This document shows, one piece after another, positions 17,723 to 25,776 of a stretch of 64,000 nt of DNA; position 1 is the stretch's first letter, and each line of letters starts with the position of its first letter. A program made the position numbers and the translations under genes. Under the pieces are notes generated by a model. It did not search any database and had not been told where the DNA came from. It worked only from the letters and a program-made list of their open reading frames with translations. The stretch is taken from positions 1 to 64,000 of the forward strand of contig JAEUWI010000026.1 in NCBI GenBank assembly GCA_016791475.1. The letters run 5' to 3'. Source of the stretch: Candidatus Hydrogenedentota bacterium (GTDB lineage: Bacteria; Hydrogenedentota; Hydrogenedentia; Hydrogenedentales; JAEUWI01).

Positions 17723-18442
17723 TCAGGCGGCTGCGCCGTCTTCCGACTTGCGGCTCATCTGACGGATCGCCCAGATAACCGCCAGCGCATAAAGGCCGCA
17801 AGCGGCAAGCAGGGGATAGACCAGCGCCGGAAAGGCTTCCATAAGGCCTTCGGCAAGATAGGATTGAAGCCAGCACAACGGAGCCATGCCGAGGGCCGTG
17901 CCCAATACCACCTTCCACACCGGCATGGGAGTTAGCCCCGCTGCATAGGAAACCAGGTCCGAAGAGGTAAAGGGATTGACCCGCAGGAAGAAGACCACCC
18001 AAACCCCCCGTTTCTCCAGCAGCGGCGTCAACTTTTCCAGATTCCGGCGGATACCCGCCCCAAAGAGTTGCTCGCCAATCAGGCGCATGACCTGACAGGC
18101 GATGGCCGCGCCCAGCAGGTTGCTCGCCAGCGAGTAGAGACCACCCAGAAAGCCCCCGAAGATCACCCCGCCGGGGGCGTATAGCATCAGACCGGGCAGG
18201 GGTGCCACCACGACCTCGGCCGTAACGAAGAGGATGTAAGCCAGGGGTGCCCAGGGTCCCCAGGACAGAAAGAAGTCTCGCAGGACCTCAATCTTCGCGT
18301 CGGCCGATAGATGGGATGCCAGCAGGGCAGCCATGAGTCCACCCCGAAAGTACGACCAAGCCGTCGCCGACAGGATGGCGAAAAGGCCGGTGAAGGCCAG
18401 AAGATTGGGGAGGCGGGAGGTGCCACCGGACTCGGTTTTCAT
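17723..18442 (-). CDS. TVP38/TMEM64 (VTT/DedA-like) membrane protein
   Basis: 239 aa with five to six hydrophobic segments. The VTT signature is visible: a long loop with APLPGLMLYAPGGVIFGGFLGGL (re-entrant Pro/Gly-rich helix), and the second half FFLRVNPFTSSDLVSYAAGL. Family members are proposed lipid scramblases. The start at 18442 is the first ATG; the preceding sequence contains no clear SD. Neighbours do not suggest a specific substrate. The 228-nt stretch upstream of the PilZ gene (17495-17722) holds no gene that I can see. Confidence 0.87.
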   Translation of the reverse strand: MKTESGGTSRLPNLLAFTGLFAILSATAWSYFRGGLMAALLASHLSADAKIEVLRDFFLSWGPWAPLAYILFVTAEVVVAPLPGLMLYAPGGVIFGGFLGGLYSLASNLLGAAIACQVMRLIGEQLFGAGIRRNLEKLTPLLEKRGVWVVFFLRVNPFTSSDLVSYAAGLTPMPVWKVVLGTALGMAPLCWLQSYLAEGLMEAFPALVYPLLAACGLYALAVIWAIRQMSRKSEDGAAA

Positions 18443-18636
18443 GTTTAGTTCGCCTGTTCTACCTTTAACTGGTGACGCGGATGCCGCAGGGACGGCGTGG
18501 ACCGCCCGGCCGATAAAGGCGATTCGCCCGCCTGCGTTGAAACGGCCCGATATTCATTTCCTTCAGGCATCCCCTGGTTCGATTCTCCATTGGACCGTGG
18601 ATCGTGGCCGGTGCGGAGATGAACCGGACCGCCCCG

Positions 18637-18786
18637 CTAGTTCGCCGCCCGGTCAGCCGCATTCTCAATGGCCTGGCCACCCTGCTTAAGGTCCTGGCCG
18701 GCACCCTTAACCGTGTTGCATCCGGCAATGCCACCCGCTACGGCTACCACGGTGAGAATCAGAATCGTCTGCTTTGCAATACGCAT
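18637..18786 (-). CDS. Entericidin-like small lipoprotein
   Basis: 49 aa; ATG at 18786 with AAGGA about 9 nt upstream. The signal peptide MRIAKQTILILTVVAVAGG ends in lipobox IAGC. The mature peptide CNTVKGAGQDLKQGGQAIE plus NAADRAAN closely matches the EcnA/EcnB family, in which CNTxxGxGxDxxxxGxxI is diagnostic. Entericidins are small envelope lipoproteins linked to stress and, in enterics, to a toxin/antidote pair; only one member is present here, so a toxin role is not implied. It is too short for most gene finders. Confidence 0.88.
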   Translation of the reverse strand: MRIAKQTILILTVVAVAGGIAGCNTVKGAGQDLKQGGQAIENAADRAAN

Positions 18787-18911
18787 GTAATCGTTCCTTT
18801 TTCTGTTGGGTCCGGTCTGGTATTCCGAGGTGCCATGCCCGGCCCGTATCCGTCAAAACCGGATTATAGCACGTGATATCAGGGCTATTTCACACTCGAC
18901 ATCAACATTAG

Positions 18912-19370
18912 CTACACGTAGGCAGCCAGTTCCAGCAGGACCCCATCCGGATCCAGGAAATAGCACAGCGACTTGTGGCCGTCGTCGTGTTCCACCACTC
19001 CGCCCGGCACCTGCACGGGTGGCCCGAAGAAGTGAACTCCCGCAGCTTCCAGACGGCCCCGCATTGCCTCCATATCCTCGATTTGGAAGGCGATATGTCG
19101 GAGGCCATGGGTGTTGGGCCTGGAATGGGCCGGGAAATCCTCGCCCCGGGGCGCGTGGTATTGAATCAACTCGATTCGGGGGCCCCCGCCCAGCGGCTGA
19201 ACGAAGGCCACATCAGCCTCGACCCCCTTCAGCCCCACGATGGCTTCGATCCAGTCCCCGGTCAGCCGCGCGCGCCGCGTTTCCTTCAGTCCGAGAAGTT
19301 CGGTGTAGAAGCGGATCGATCGCTCCAGATCGGTAACGACGATATTTATATGATCAACATGCTTAACCAT
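18912..19370 (-). CDS. VOC superfamily (glyoxalase/dioxygenase-like) protein
   Basis: 152 aa from the ATG at 19370. Two beta-alpha-beta-beta-beta modules are visible. The first begins VKHVDHINIVVTDLERSIRF with a metal-ligand His; the second has GLRHIAFQIEDMEAM and ends in KSLCYFLDPDGVLLELAAYV with the C-terminal Glu. Family members use divalent metal for isomerase, epimerase or ring-cleavage reactions; substrate cannot be told from sequence. It is divergent from the DtxR-like gene across a 196-nt intergenic region. Confidence 0.85.
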   Translation of the reverse strand: MVKHVDHINIVVTDLERSIRFYTELLGLKETRRARLTGDWIEAIVGLKGVEADVAFVQPLGGGPRIELIQYHAPRGEDFPAHSRPNTHGLRHIAFQIEDMEAMRGRLEAAGVHFFGPPVQVPGGVVEHDDGHKSLCYFLDPDGVLLELAAYV

Positions 19371-19481
19371 TGACACCCACTCCAAACGTGTGGTAAAGTT
19401 TTGGTACACAGCTTCCTTGTGGCAAGCCGCTTGTCATCGTAGTATACGTAGCTTATCGAAGCCAATGTTTTGCCGTCCACC

Positions 19482-19499
19482 TGATCCAAGGTTGGATCA
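19482..19499. promoter_or_regulatory. 18-bp palindrome, candidate operator of DtxR-like regulator
   Basis: TGATCCAAGGTTGGATCA is a palindrome with perfect 8-bp arms around GG. It lies in the divergent region between the VOC gene and the DtxR-like gene, 68 nt before the latter's start. DtxR/MntR-family dimers bind palindromes of about this size, so autoregulation is plausible. A second inverted repeat, CCTTG-N5-CAAGG at 19541-19555, overlaps the ribosome binding site. Confidence 0.5.
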
Positions 19500-19566
19500 C
19501 CGTGGCAAGCATGGTAGAATACACCCACGATGAAAGTTTACCTTGCTAAACAAGGAGCGTTTCAAC

Positions 19567-20121
19567 ATGGGTAAAGAAATGAATGACGCAAGCCACTGGC
19601 GAGAATTCGAAAACAACCCCCTTTCGCATTCCATGGCCCACTACCTCATGGCTATCGACAGCCTGAGGACGGAATACGGCTATGCCCGGGCGACCGATGT
19701 GGCGGAGACGCTGGAGGTGTCGCGGGGCGCGGCCAGCATGGCGCTCGCGCAATTGAAGAAGCGCGGCTGGGTCGGCGAAGACCACAACCGCTTTCTCCTG
19801 CTGACCGAAGAGGGCGAGCGCATCGCCAACCTCGTCGAGCACAATTACCTGATTCTGTCCAAGTTTTTCGAGCGGGTGCTCGGCGTGAGTAAAGACACGG
19901 CGCTGGGTGATGCCTGCAAGATGGAACATTTGATGAGTATGGAAACGGGCCAGCGCATGCTGTGGCTGATGAAGTATCTGTTGAGTGAAGAAGAGCTTGC
20001 CGTGAAAGTTCGCGAACGCATGTTGTCCTACGACGGCGGATGCGGCCCCCACGGCAAGGAAGCGTGCCCCATCTGCGGCGCCACCGGCGAATGTCTCGTC
20101 GAGACGGGCGTAGTGGGGTGA
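19567..20121 (+). CDS. DtxR/MntR-family metal-dependent regulator
   Basis: 184 aa from the ATG at 19567 (AAGGAG 9 nt upstream). The N-terminal winged helix (YARATDVAETLEVSRGAASM) and the dimerisation domain (GVSKDTALGDACKMEHLMS) carry Cys/Glu/His ligands expected in this family. The C-terminus departs from standard DtxR: GGCGPHGKEACPICGATGEC, a four-Cys segment that could bind iron or zinc or sense redox state. It precedes feoA and feoB in the same direction, so it most likely represses this iron-uptake operon when ferrous iron is plentiful. Confidence 0.9.
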   Translation: MGKEMNDASHWREFENNPLSHSMAHYLMAIDSLRTEYGYARATDVAETLEVSRGAASMALAQLKKRGWVGEDHNRFLLLTEEGERIANLVEHNYLILSKFFERVLGVSKDTALGDACKMEHLMSMETGQRMLWLMKYLLSEEELAVKVRERMLSYDGGCGPHGKEACPICGATGECLVETGVVG

Positions 20122-20230
20122 CCGTCGCGGGCACCGGGTGGCGTGATAGTTTCATGATGGTGTAGCGATGTTACGACAGTACGGTGGCCGGGTCCCCCAG
20201 GGGATCCGGGCCGGGACAGGTGATGGATCC

Positions 20231-20458
20231 ATGCGTACCCTAGATCAATTGAAGCCGAAAGAAACAGGCGTTGTTGCCAACCTGGTGGGTATGGGCAACA
20301 TCCAGCAGCGTCTGCTGGAAATGGGCGTCAGCGACGGCGCCGAAATCGAAGTGCTTCGCTTCGCGCCCCTCGGCGATCCGATGGAAATCTTCGTGCGGGG
20401 CTTTCATTTGACCCTGCGCAAATCGGAAGCAGCGCTGGTCGAACTCGAAAGCCGCTGA
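20231..20458 (+). CDS. feoA: Ferrous iron transport accessory protein FeoA
   Basis: 75 aa SH3-like protein from the ATG at 20231 (AGGTGAT upstream). It has the canonical pattern: TLDQLKPKETGVVANLVG, then RLLEMGVSDGAEIEVLRFAPLG and FVRGFHLTLRKSEAALVEL. FeoA supports FeoB-mediated ferrous iron uptake at the cytoplasmic face. Its stop overlaps the start of feoB by one base (TGATG), indicating translational coupling. Confidence 0.93.
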   Translation: MRTLDQLKPKETGVVANLVGMGNIQQRLLEMGVSDGAEIEVLRFAPLGDPMEIFVRGFHLTLRKSEAALVELESR

Positions 20459-22656
20459 TGGCCAAGACCTTTGCTCTGGCGGGCAACCCGAACGTGGGAA
20501 AGACCGCCGTCTTCAACGCGCTTACCGGCCTCTCCCAAACCACGGGCAACTACGCGGGCGTAACCGTCAGCCGAACCCACGGCACCATTCACCTCGGGGA
20601 AGTCAAAGTCGATCTGGCCGACCTGCCCGGTACCTACAGCCTCGCCGCCCGATCCCCCGATGAGATCATCGTGGCCGACATCCTGCTGAACCAGCGCAAG
20701 GACGAGGCGCCGGTAGAGGGCATCATCATCGTGGTGGATGCCTCCAATCTCGAGCGCAATCTCTATTTTGTATCTCAGCTTATGGAGTTGAAGAAGCCTT
20801 TCATCGTCGCGCTGAACATGATGGATATTGCGGATCGGCGCGGCTACGCGATCGATCACGAAGCCCTGGGCAAGGCCCTCGGCGCACCCGTGGTGCCCAT
20901 CTGCGCCCACACGAAGCTGGGCATCGACGAACTGCGCAAGGCCGTTCTCCAGCTTCACGCGGGTGACGTGAAGATCTCAAACGCCGGCTGTCGTTTTCCC
21001 GACAGCCAGCGGGAGGCCGTGGCGCGCCTCTCCGAGGTGCTCCGTCGCCACGAGCAAAAGCTGGGACGGGTCGTGCCCGCGCCCGAAGCGGGCCGGATTC
21101 TGATCGATCAGGGCGGCTACGCGGAGCAGCGCATTGCACGCCAGTTGGGACCGGAGTTTGCCGATGAACTTAAGGTTTGCCGGGAAGCCGCCCTCGCCAA
21201 CGGCAGCAACCTCGCAGCCCAGGAGGCGAAAGCCCGCTATGCCTGGGTTAAAGAAATTCTGGCCGTGTCGCTGGAGCGCCCGGCCACGCGTCGCCACAGC
21301 CGCTCGGAGCGAATCGACAACATCCTGACCCACAAAGTCTTCGGCACCCTCTTTTTCCTCGCCATCATGATGGTGGTCTTCCAGTCCATCTACTCCTGGG
21401 CCGGGCCCGTCATGGATGGTGTGGACGGCCTGGTGGGTGCTATTGGCGATTGGGCGGGCGGGCACTTACCCGAGGGCGGCATGCTTCAGAGCATGCTGGT
21501 CGATGGCGTCATCGCGGGCGTTGGCGGCGTGATAATCTTCCTGCCCCAGATCCTGTTGCTCAGTCTCTTCATCTCCGTGCTCGAAGATTGCGGTTACATG
21601 GCGCGCGCCGCCTTCCTCATGGATAAGCTCCTTGGCTGGTGCGGATTGAGCGGACAGTGCTTCATTCCCATGCTGTCCAGCTTCGCCTGCGCCATTCCCG
21701 GCATCATGGCCACGCGCACCATCTCGGATCGTCGCGACCGCTTCACAACAATCCTCGTCGCCCCGCTCATGAGTTGCTCTGCGCGTCTGCCGGTCTACGT
21801 GATCATGATCGGTGCCTTTGTGCCGGACAACAAAGTGCTGGGTGGCCTCTTCAGCCTGCCCGCCCTCACGCTTTTTCTCATGTACGCCCTCGGCGTGGCC
21901 GTGGCCGTACCCATCGCCTGGATCCTGAAGAATTCCATCTTCAAAGGCGAGAAACCGCCTTTCATCCTGGAAATGCCCTCCTACAAAGTGCCCCAGCCCG
22001 GCGTTGTCGCCCTCAAGGTGTACCGCGAAGGCCGAGAGTTCCTCCAGCGCGCGGGTACCCTCATCTTCGCCGTAACCATCGTCGTCTGGGCGCTGGCCTA
22101 TTTCCCCCGGGCGGAAAGTATCGCGGCGACCTACGACGCCCAGCGCGCACAGGCCGAGGCGGCTGGCCTGGAAGCCGAAGCACTTGAACAGCGCCTGATA
22201 GAGATCGACGATCTGGAGTCGGGCGACTACCTCCGCGACAGCTATCTCGGGCGCGTGGGGCATCTGGTCGAGCCCGTGTTTCGCCCCCTCGGCTGGGATT
22301 GGCGCATCGCCACCGCCACCATCGCCAGTTTCCCCGCCCGCGAGATTATCGTGGCCACGCTGGGCACGCTCTTCAATCTGGGTGCGGACGAAACCGAGGA
22401 ATCGGAGGGGCTGCTCGCCACGTTGCGCGGCGCCACCTGGCCCGATGGACGGCCCCTCTTCAACGTCGCGGTGGCCCTTTCCATCATGGTTTTTTTTGCG
22501 CTCTGCGCGCAGTGCGGCGCAACGCTCATCACCATCAAGCGCGAGACGGGGCAATGGCGCTGGCCTTTGCTCACTTTCGCCTACATGACCGTGCTGGCCT
22601 ACGTGGGCGCATTCATCGCCTTCCACGCAGCTACCCTGGCCGGTTTGGGAGCCTAG
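20458..22656 (+). CDS. feoB: Ferrous iron transporter FeoB
   Basis: 732 aa. The N-terminal G domain has GNPNVGKTAVFNALTG (P-loop), switch segment TGNYAGVTVSRTHG, DLPGTYSL and NMMD (G4). A helical guanine-dissociation domain follows to about residue 280. The membrane part contains two Gate domains, with LEDCGYMARAAFLMDKL and the conserved SCSARLPVYVIMIGAFVP, and ends CAQCGATLITIKRETG. This is the main inner-membrane Fe(II) permease. The operon is regulator-feoA-feoB-small Cys-rich protein. Confidence 0.97.
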   Translation: MAKTFALAGNPNVGKTAVFNALTGLSQTTGNYAGVTVSRTHGTIHLGEVKVDLADLPGTYSLAARSPDEIIVADILLNQRKDEAPVEGIIIVVDASNLERNLYFVSQLMELKKPFIVALNMMDIADRRGYAIDHEALGKALGAPVVPICAHTKLGIDELRKAVLQLHAGDVKISNAGCRFPDSQREAVARLSEVLRRHEQKLGRVVPAPEAGRILIDQGGYAEQRIARQLGPEFADELKVCREAALANGSNLAAQEAKARYAWVKEILAVSLERPATRRHSRSERIDNILTHKVFGTLFFLAIMMVVFQSIYSWAGPVMDGVDGLVGAIGDWAGGHLPEGGMLQSMLVDGVIAGVGGVIIFLPQILLLSLFISVLEDCGYMARAAFLMDKLLGWCGLSGQCFIPMLSSFACAIPGIMATRTISDRRDRFTTILVAPLMSCSARLPVYVIMIGAFVPDNKVLGGLFSLPALTLFLMYALGVAVAVPIAWILKNSIFKGEKPPFILEMPSYKVPQPGVVALKVYREGREFLQRAGTLIFAVTIVVWALAYFPRAESIAATYDAQRAQAEAAGLEAEALEQRLIEIDDLESGDYLRDSYLGRVGHLVEPVFRPLGWDWRIATATIASFPAREIIVATLGTLFNLGADETEESEGLLATLRGATWPDGRPLFNVAVALSIMVFFALCAQCGATLITIKRETGQWRWPLLTFAYMTVLAYVGAFIAFHAATLAGLGA

Positions 22657-22660
22657 CACC

Positions 22661-22795
22661 ATGGCCATTGAGTGGGTTGTCGTTGGCGCCTTTCTGCTTT
22701 ACGCGGTCATCTACCTCGGCCGCTACCTCTACCGGATGCTCAAGGGCAAGAAAACCGGGTGCGGTTGCGGTGATGGTGGAGCCTGCAAAAAGTAA
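22661..22795 (+). CDS. FeoB-associated Cys-rich membrane protein
   Basis: 44 aa, starting 4 nt after the feoB stop. One membrane helix (AIEWVVVGAFLLYAVIYLGR) is followed by a basic stretch and a Cys-rich tail, CGCGDGGACKK. Small proteins of this type often end feo operons and are annotated FeoB-associated Cys-rich (FeoC-like) membrane proteins; the cysteines may bind iron. It is short but strongly supported by position and pattern. Confidence 0.87.
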   Translation: MAIEWVVVGAFLLYAVIYLGRYLYRMLKGKKTGCGCGDGGACKK

Positions 22796-22810
22796 GGGTG
22801 CATCGAACTG

Positions 22811-22871
22811 ATCAGACGGATCGGACCGATCGCCCAAATCTGATCAGTCGGATTTGTCCGATCGGTCTGAT
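22811..22871. other. Inverted repeat downstream of the feo operon
   Basis: A 16-nt arm at 22811-22826 (ATCAGACGGATCGGAC) pairs with 22856-22871 with one mismatch; the loop contains a smaller CTGATCAG palindrome. There is no T-run, so it is either a Rho-assisted terminator or an mRNA-stabilising hairpin, or a repeat remnant built of GATC-rich words. Confidence 0.6.
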
Positions 22872-22946
22872 ATTGTGCTGGTCACTTGCAATCTCCCTTC
22901 CCGCTGCCCACAATGAAGGCTCCTTCACGATAACAGGAGTCTACCC

Positions 22947-23642
22947 ATGAAACGTTTACGTTCCGTCGCGCTCCTTGCTTGCGCTCTGTTTCCCGCCCCG
23001 CTTTTTGCTGCCGATGACCCCGCGATCAATCCCGAACACAGCCATGAGCGCATTCCAGCGCAGGTCATGAGCTACCTCGGCATCGACTGGCTTGAGCGCG
23101 ATGATCGTGAAATCGTGGAACAGCCGGATAAGGTCATCGCAGTGATGAAACTGAAATCCGGCGACGTGGTGGCCGATATCGGCTCCGGTTCGGGCTATTT
23201 TACCCGCCGCCTCGCAAAGGCGGTCCTTCCAGACGGCAAGGTCTACGGGGTGGACATTCAGCCGGAGATGAACGCCGCTCTGGAAGAAAACTGCAAGAAG
23301 GAAGGCATCACCAACGTCGAGGTCGTGCTCGGGGAGGAGGCCGACCCCAAGCTTCCACCCGCCAGTATCGACTGGATGCTCCTCGTCGATGTCTACCATG
23401 AGTTCCAACAGCCCAAACCCATGCTCGCAAAAATGCTGGAGGCCCTGAAGCCTGGTGGCCGCGTCGCCCTCGTGGAATACCGGCTCCTGGGCGATACCGC
23501 GGCCCACATCAAACAGGAGCACCGCATGTCGGTCGAGCAGGTAATGGCCGAGTGGGAGCCCGCCGGATTTGTGCTCGAAACGCGCCATGAGTTCCTGCCC
23601 ACGCAGCACCTATTCATTTTTCAGAAACCAGCCGGGAAGTAA
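22947..23642 (+). CDS. Exported SAM-dependent methyltransferase-like protein
   Basis: 231 aa; CAGGAG upstream. An N-terminal signal peptide (MKRLRSVALLACALFPAPLFA) precedes a class I methyltransferase fold: motif I VVADIGSGSGYFTRRLAKAV, motif II VYGVDIQPEM, and post-I segments IDWMLLVDVYHEF and KPGGRVALVEYR. S-adenosylmethionine is cytosolic, so an exported enzyme is puzzling; the same architecture recurs in environmental genomes. Substrate unknown. It is followed 143 nt later by a gene cluster for glycoside metabolism. Confidence 0.82.
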   Translation: MKRLRSVALLACALFPAPLFAADDPAINPEHSHERIPAQVMSYLGIDWLERDDREIVEQPDKVIAVMKLKSGDVVADIGSGSGYFTRRLAKAVLPDGKVYGVDIQPEMNAALEENCKKEGITNVEVVLGEEADPKLPPASIDWMLLVDVYHEFQQPKPMLAKMLEALKPGGRVALVEYRLLGDTAAHIKQEHRMSVEQVMAEWEPAGFVLETRHEFLPTQHLFIFQKPAGK

Positions 23643-23785
23643 GCCGAGGCGCTCCCTGTTGTCCCCGCAGGTATTGCAGGAGTCGATCCCCGTGCGGTTC
23701 CGTTGGGTTTTGTGTTTTCCGGCCGCCGGCACGTACTATAGCTTTCCCTATCGATTGAAGCAATGAACACGGGAGAGCACAATCC

Positions 23786-25081
23786 ATGAAGAAGCCCACT
23801 TCCACCCGCCGCCAGTTCCTGAAACACGCCGCCGCCGCGGGTAGCGCCTTTGCCCTTCCCGCCATCGTACCGTCGACCGCGTTGGGTCTCGACGGTGCCA
23901 CCGCGCCGAGCGAGCGCATCACCATGGGGCTCATCGGCAGCGGGGGGCAGGGCACATCCAACATGGAAGGCTTTCTGGCTTTCAAGGATGTCCAGATGGT
24001 CGCCATTGCCGATGTGGACAAAGCCCACCGCGAAGCAGCCGCCATGCTTGTTAATACGAAGTACGGCACGAAGGACTGCGCCCTCTACAACGATTTCAGG
24101 GAGCTGAATGATCGACCGGATATTGATGCGGTGATAATCGCCACCCCCGATCATTGGCACGCGCTCAATGCTATCGACGCCATCAAGAAGGGAAAAGATA
24201 CCTACGTCCAGAAACCGTTGACTTGGTCGGTTCAAGAAGGCCGGGCGCTGTGCGAAGCGGTGAAGAAGCACAACAGGATTCTCCAGACCGGCAGCCAGCA
24301 GCGCTCCAACGACCGTTTCCGCCAGGCCTGTGAACTCGTGCGCAACGGTCGCATCGGAACCTTGAAGTACATCAACATCGGCATACCGGACAACAACAAG
24401 ACCTGCGACCCCACGTGGTCGCCGGAGCCGGTGCCCGAAGGTTTCGACTACGATTTCTGGCTGGGGCCCGCCCCGGCTGCGGAATACCATCACCAGCGCT
24501 GCCACTACGAGTTTCGCTTTATCCTCGATTACTCCGGTGGCCAGGTGACCAACTTCGGCGCGCACAATCTGGATATCGCCCAATGGGGCCTGGGTATGGA
24601 CGACTCCGGACCCGTCGAGGTGTATGGCAACGGACTTTTTCCCGAGTCTGGTCTGTTCACAACGGCGACGCAGGTGTTCTTCGAATGCGCCTATGCCAAT
24701 GGTGTGCGACTAACCTGCAAGACGGGTAAGTTCGGAATGGCCTTTGAAGGCACTGAGGGCACCATCTACGTGGACCGCAAGCGCATTGAGGCCACACCCC
24801 CGGAAATACTCAACGAGAAGATCGGCGACGGTGAAATCCACCTCTACAAGAGTGAGGACCACTACCGAAACTTCGCGGACTGTGTGAAGTCGCGCAAGGA
24901 CCCCATCTGCACCGCCGAGATTGGTCATCGCTCCGCGACCATCTGCAACATCGGCAATATCGCCATGCGCCTCGGTCGTAAACTGGCGTGGGACCCCGAC
25001 GCCGAGCGTTTCAAGGGTGATGACGAGGCCAATGCAATGCTGGGCAGGACCATGCGCGGCAACTGGACGCTGGACGCGTAA
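23786..25081 (+). CDS. Tat-exported Gfo/Idh/MocA family oxidoreductase
   Basis: 431 aa. The start has a twin-arginine signal, STRRQFLKHAAAAGSAFALP. The Rossmann domain follows (ITMGLIGSGGQGTSNM, MVAIADVD, VIIATPDHWHALNAIDAIKKGKD), with the EKP-type catalytic motif as VQKPLTW. The C-terminal domain includes FGAHNLDIAQWGLGMD. Such exported NAD(P)-bound enzymes oxidise sugars or cyclitols, often at C3. The next gene is a DUF1080 (3-keto-glycoside hydrolase type) protein 17 nt downstream, supporting a role in a 3-keto-sugar route. Confidence 0.92.
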   Translation: MKKPTSTRRQFLKHAAAAGSAFALPAIVPSTALGLDGATAPSERITMGLIGSGGQGTSNMEGFLAFKDVQMVAIADVDKAHREAAAMLVNTKYGTKDCALYNDFRELNDRPDIDAVIIATPDHWHALNAIDAIKKGKDTYVQKPLTWSVQEGRALCEAVKKHNRILQTGSQQRSNDRFRQACELVRNGRIGTLKYINIGIPDNNKTCDPTWSPEPVPEGFDYDFWLGPAPAAEYHHQRCHYEFRFILDYSGGQVTNFGAHNLDIAQWGLGMDDSGPVEVYGNGLFPESGLFTTATQVFFECAYANGVRLTCKTGKFGMAFEGTEGTIYVDRKRIEATPPEILNEKIGDGEIHLYKSEDHYRNFADCVKSRKDPICTAEIGHRSATICNIGNIAMRLGRKLAWDPDAERFKGDDEANAMLGRTMRGNWTLDA

Positions 25082-25098
25082 AGAAAGGAATTCGGACC

Positions 25099-25722
25099 AT
25101 GGCAGAGCCCATCTGGCAGGATCTTTTTGACGGTGCCACCCTCAACGGTTGGACCCAGAAGAATGGCAAAGCAAAATACACCGTGGAAGACGGCGCGGTC
25201 GTGGGTACCACAGTCCTCGGCGAGCCGAACAGTTTTCTCTGCACGGACACGCTCTACGGTGATTTTATTCTGGAATATGAGTTCATCGTCAACCCGAACA
25301 TGAACTCCGGCGTCCAAATTCGCTCCAACAGCTATCCAGAGTACAAGGACGGTCGCGTCCACGGCTATCAGGTCGAAATTGACCCGAAAGAGCGTGCCTG
25401 GACCGCCGGCATCTACGACGAGGCCCGTCGCGGCTGGTTGAACAATCTCGAGAACAATCCAGAAGCCCGCAAAGCCTTCAAGCAGAACGAGTGGAATCAT
25501 GTCCGTGTGGAGTGTCGTGGAACCTCGATCAAGACCTGGCTCAACGGCGTGGCGGCTGCCGATCTCGTGGACGGTATGACGGCCCGGGGTTTCATTGCGC
25601 TGCAGGTGCACAGCACCAAGGAGAGCGAGCCCATGCAGGTGAAGTGGCGGAAGATCCGCTTGCAGGATCTTGACCGTCCCTTCCCGGTGGCAAAGCCGGA
25701 GAAGGATCAGCGGAAGGGATAG
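25099..25722 (+). CDS. DUF1080 (3-keto-disaccharide hydrolase-like) protein
   Basis: 207 aa with AAAGGA upstream and no signal peptide. The concanavalin-like DUF1080 fold is evident: WQDLFDGATLNGWTQKNG, DFILEYEFIVNPNMNSGVQIR, GYQVEID, and EWNHVRVECRGTSIKTWLNG. Family members include hydrolases of 3-keto-glycosides. It pairs with the Tat-exported oxidoreductase upstream; the lack of its own export signal would place it in the cytoplasm unless exported by association. Confidence 0.9.
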   Translation: MAEPIWQDLFDGATLNGWTQKNGKAKYTVEDGAVVGTTVLGEPNSFLCTDTLYGDFILEYEFIVNPNMNSGVQIRSNSYPEYKDGRVHGYQVEIDPKERAWTAGIYDEARRGWLNNLENNPEARKAFKQNEWNHVRVECRGTSIKTWLNGVAAADLVDGMTARGFIALQVHSTKESEPMQVKWRKIRLQDLDRPFPVAKPEKDQRKG

Positions 25723-25776
25723 AGCGCTTCGAGGCAATGTCTATTGGTCTTCGTTTAACCTGTGAGAGGATTTTGA

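Noticed and set aside
18465-18734. An 89-codon minus-strand ORF overlapping the entericidin-like gene
   Set aside because: It is in a different frame from the small lipoprotein gene at 18637-18786, which has an SD, lipobox and family match; the longer frame is Arg-rich with none of these.
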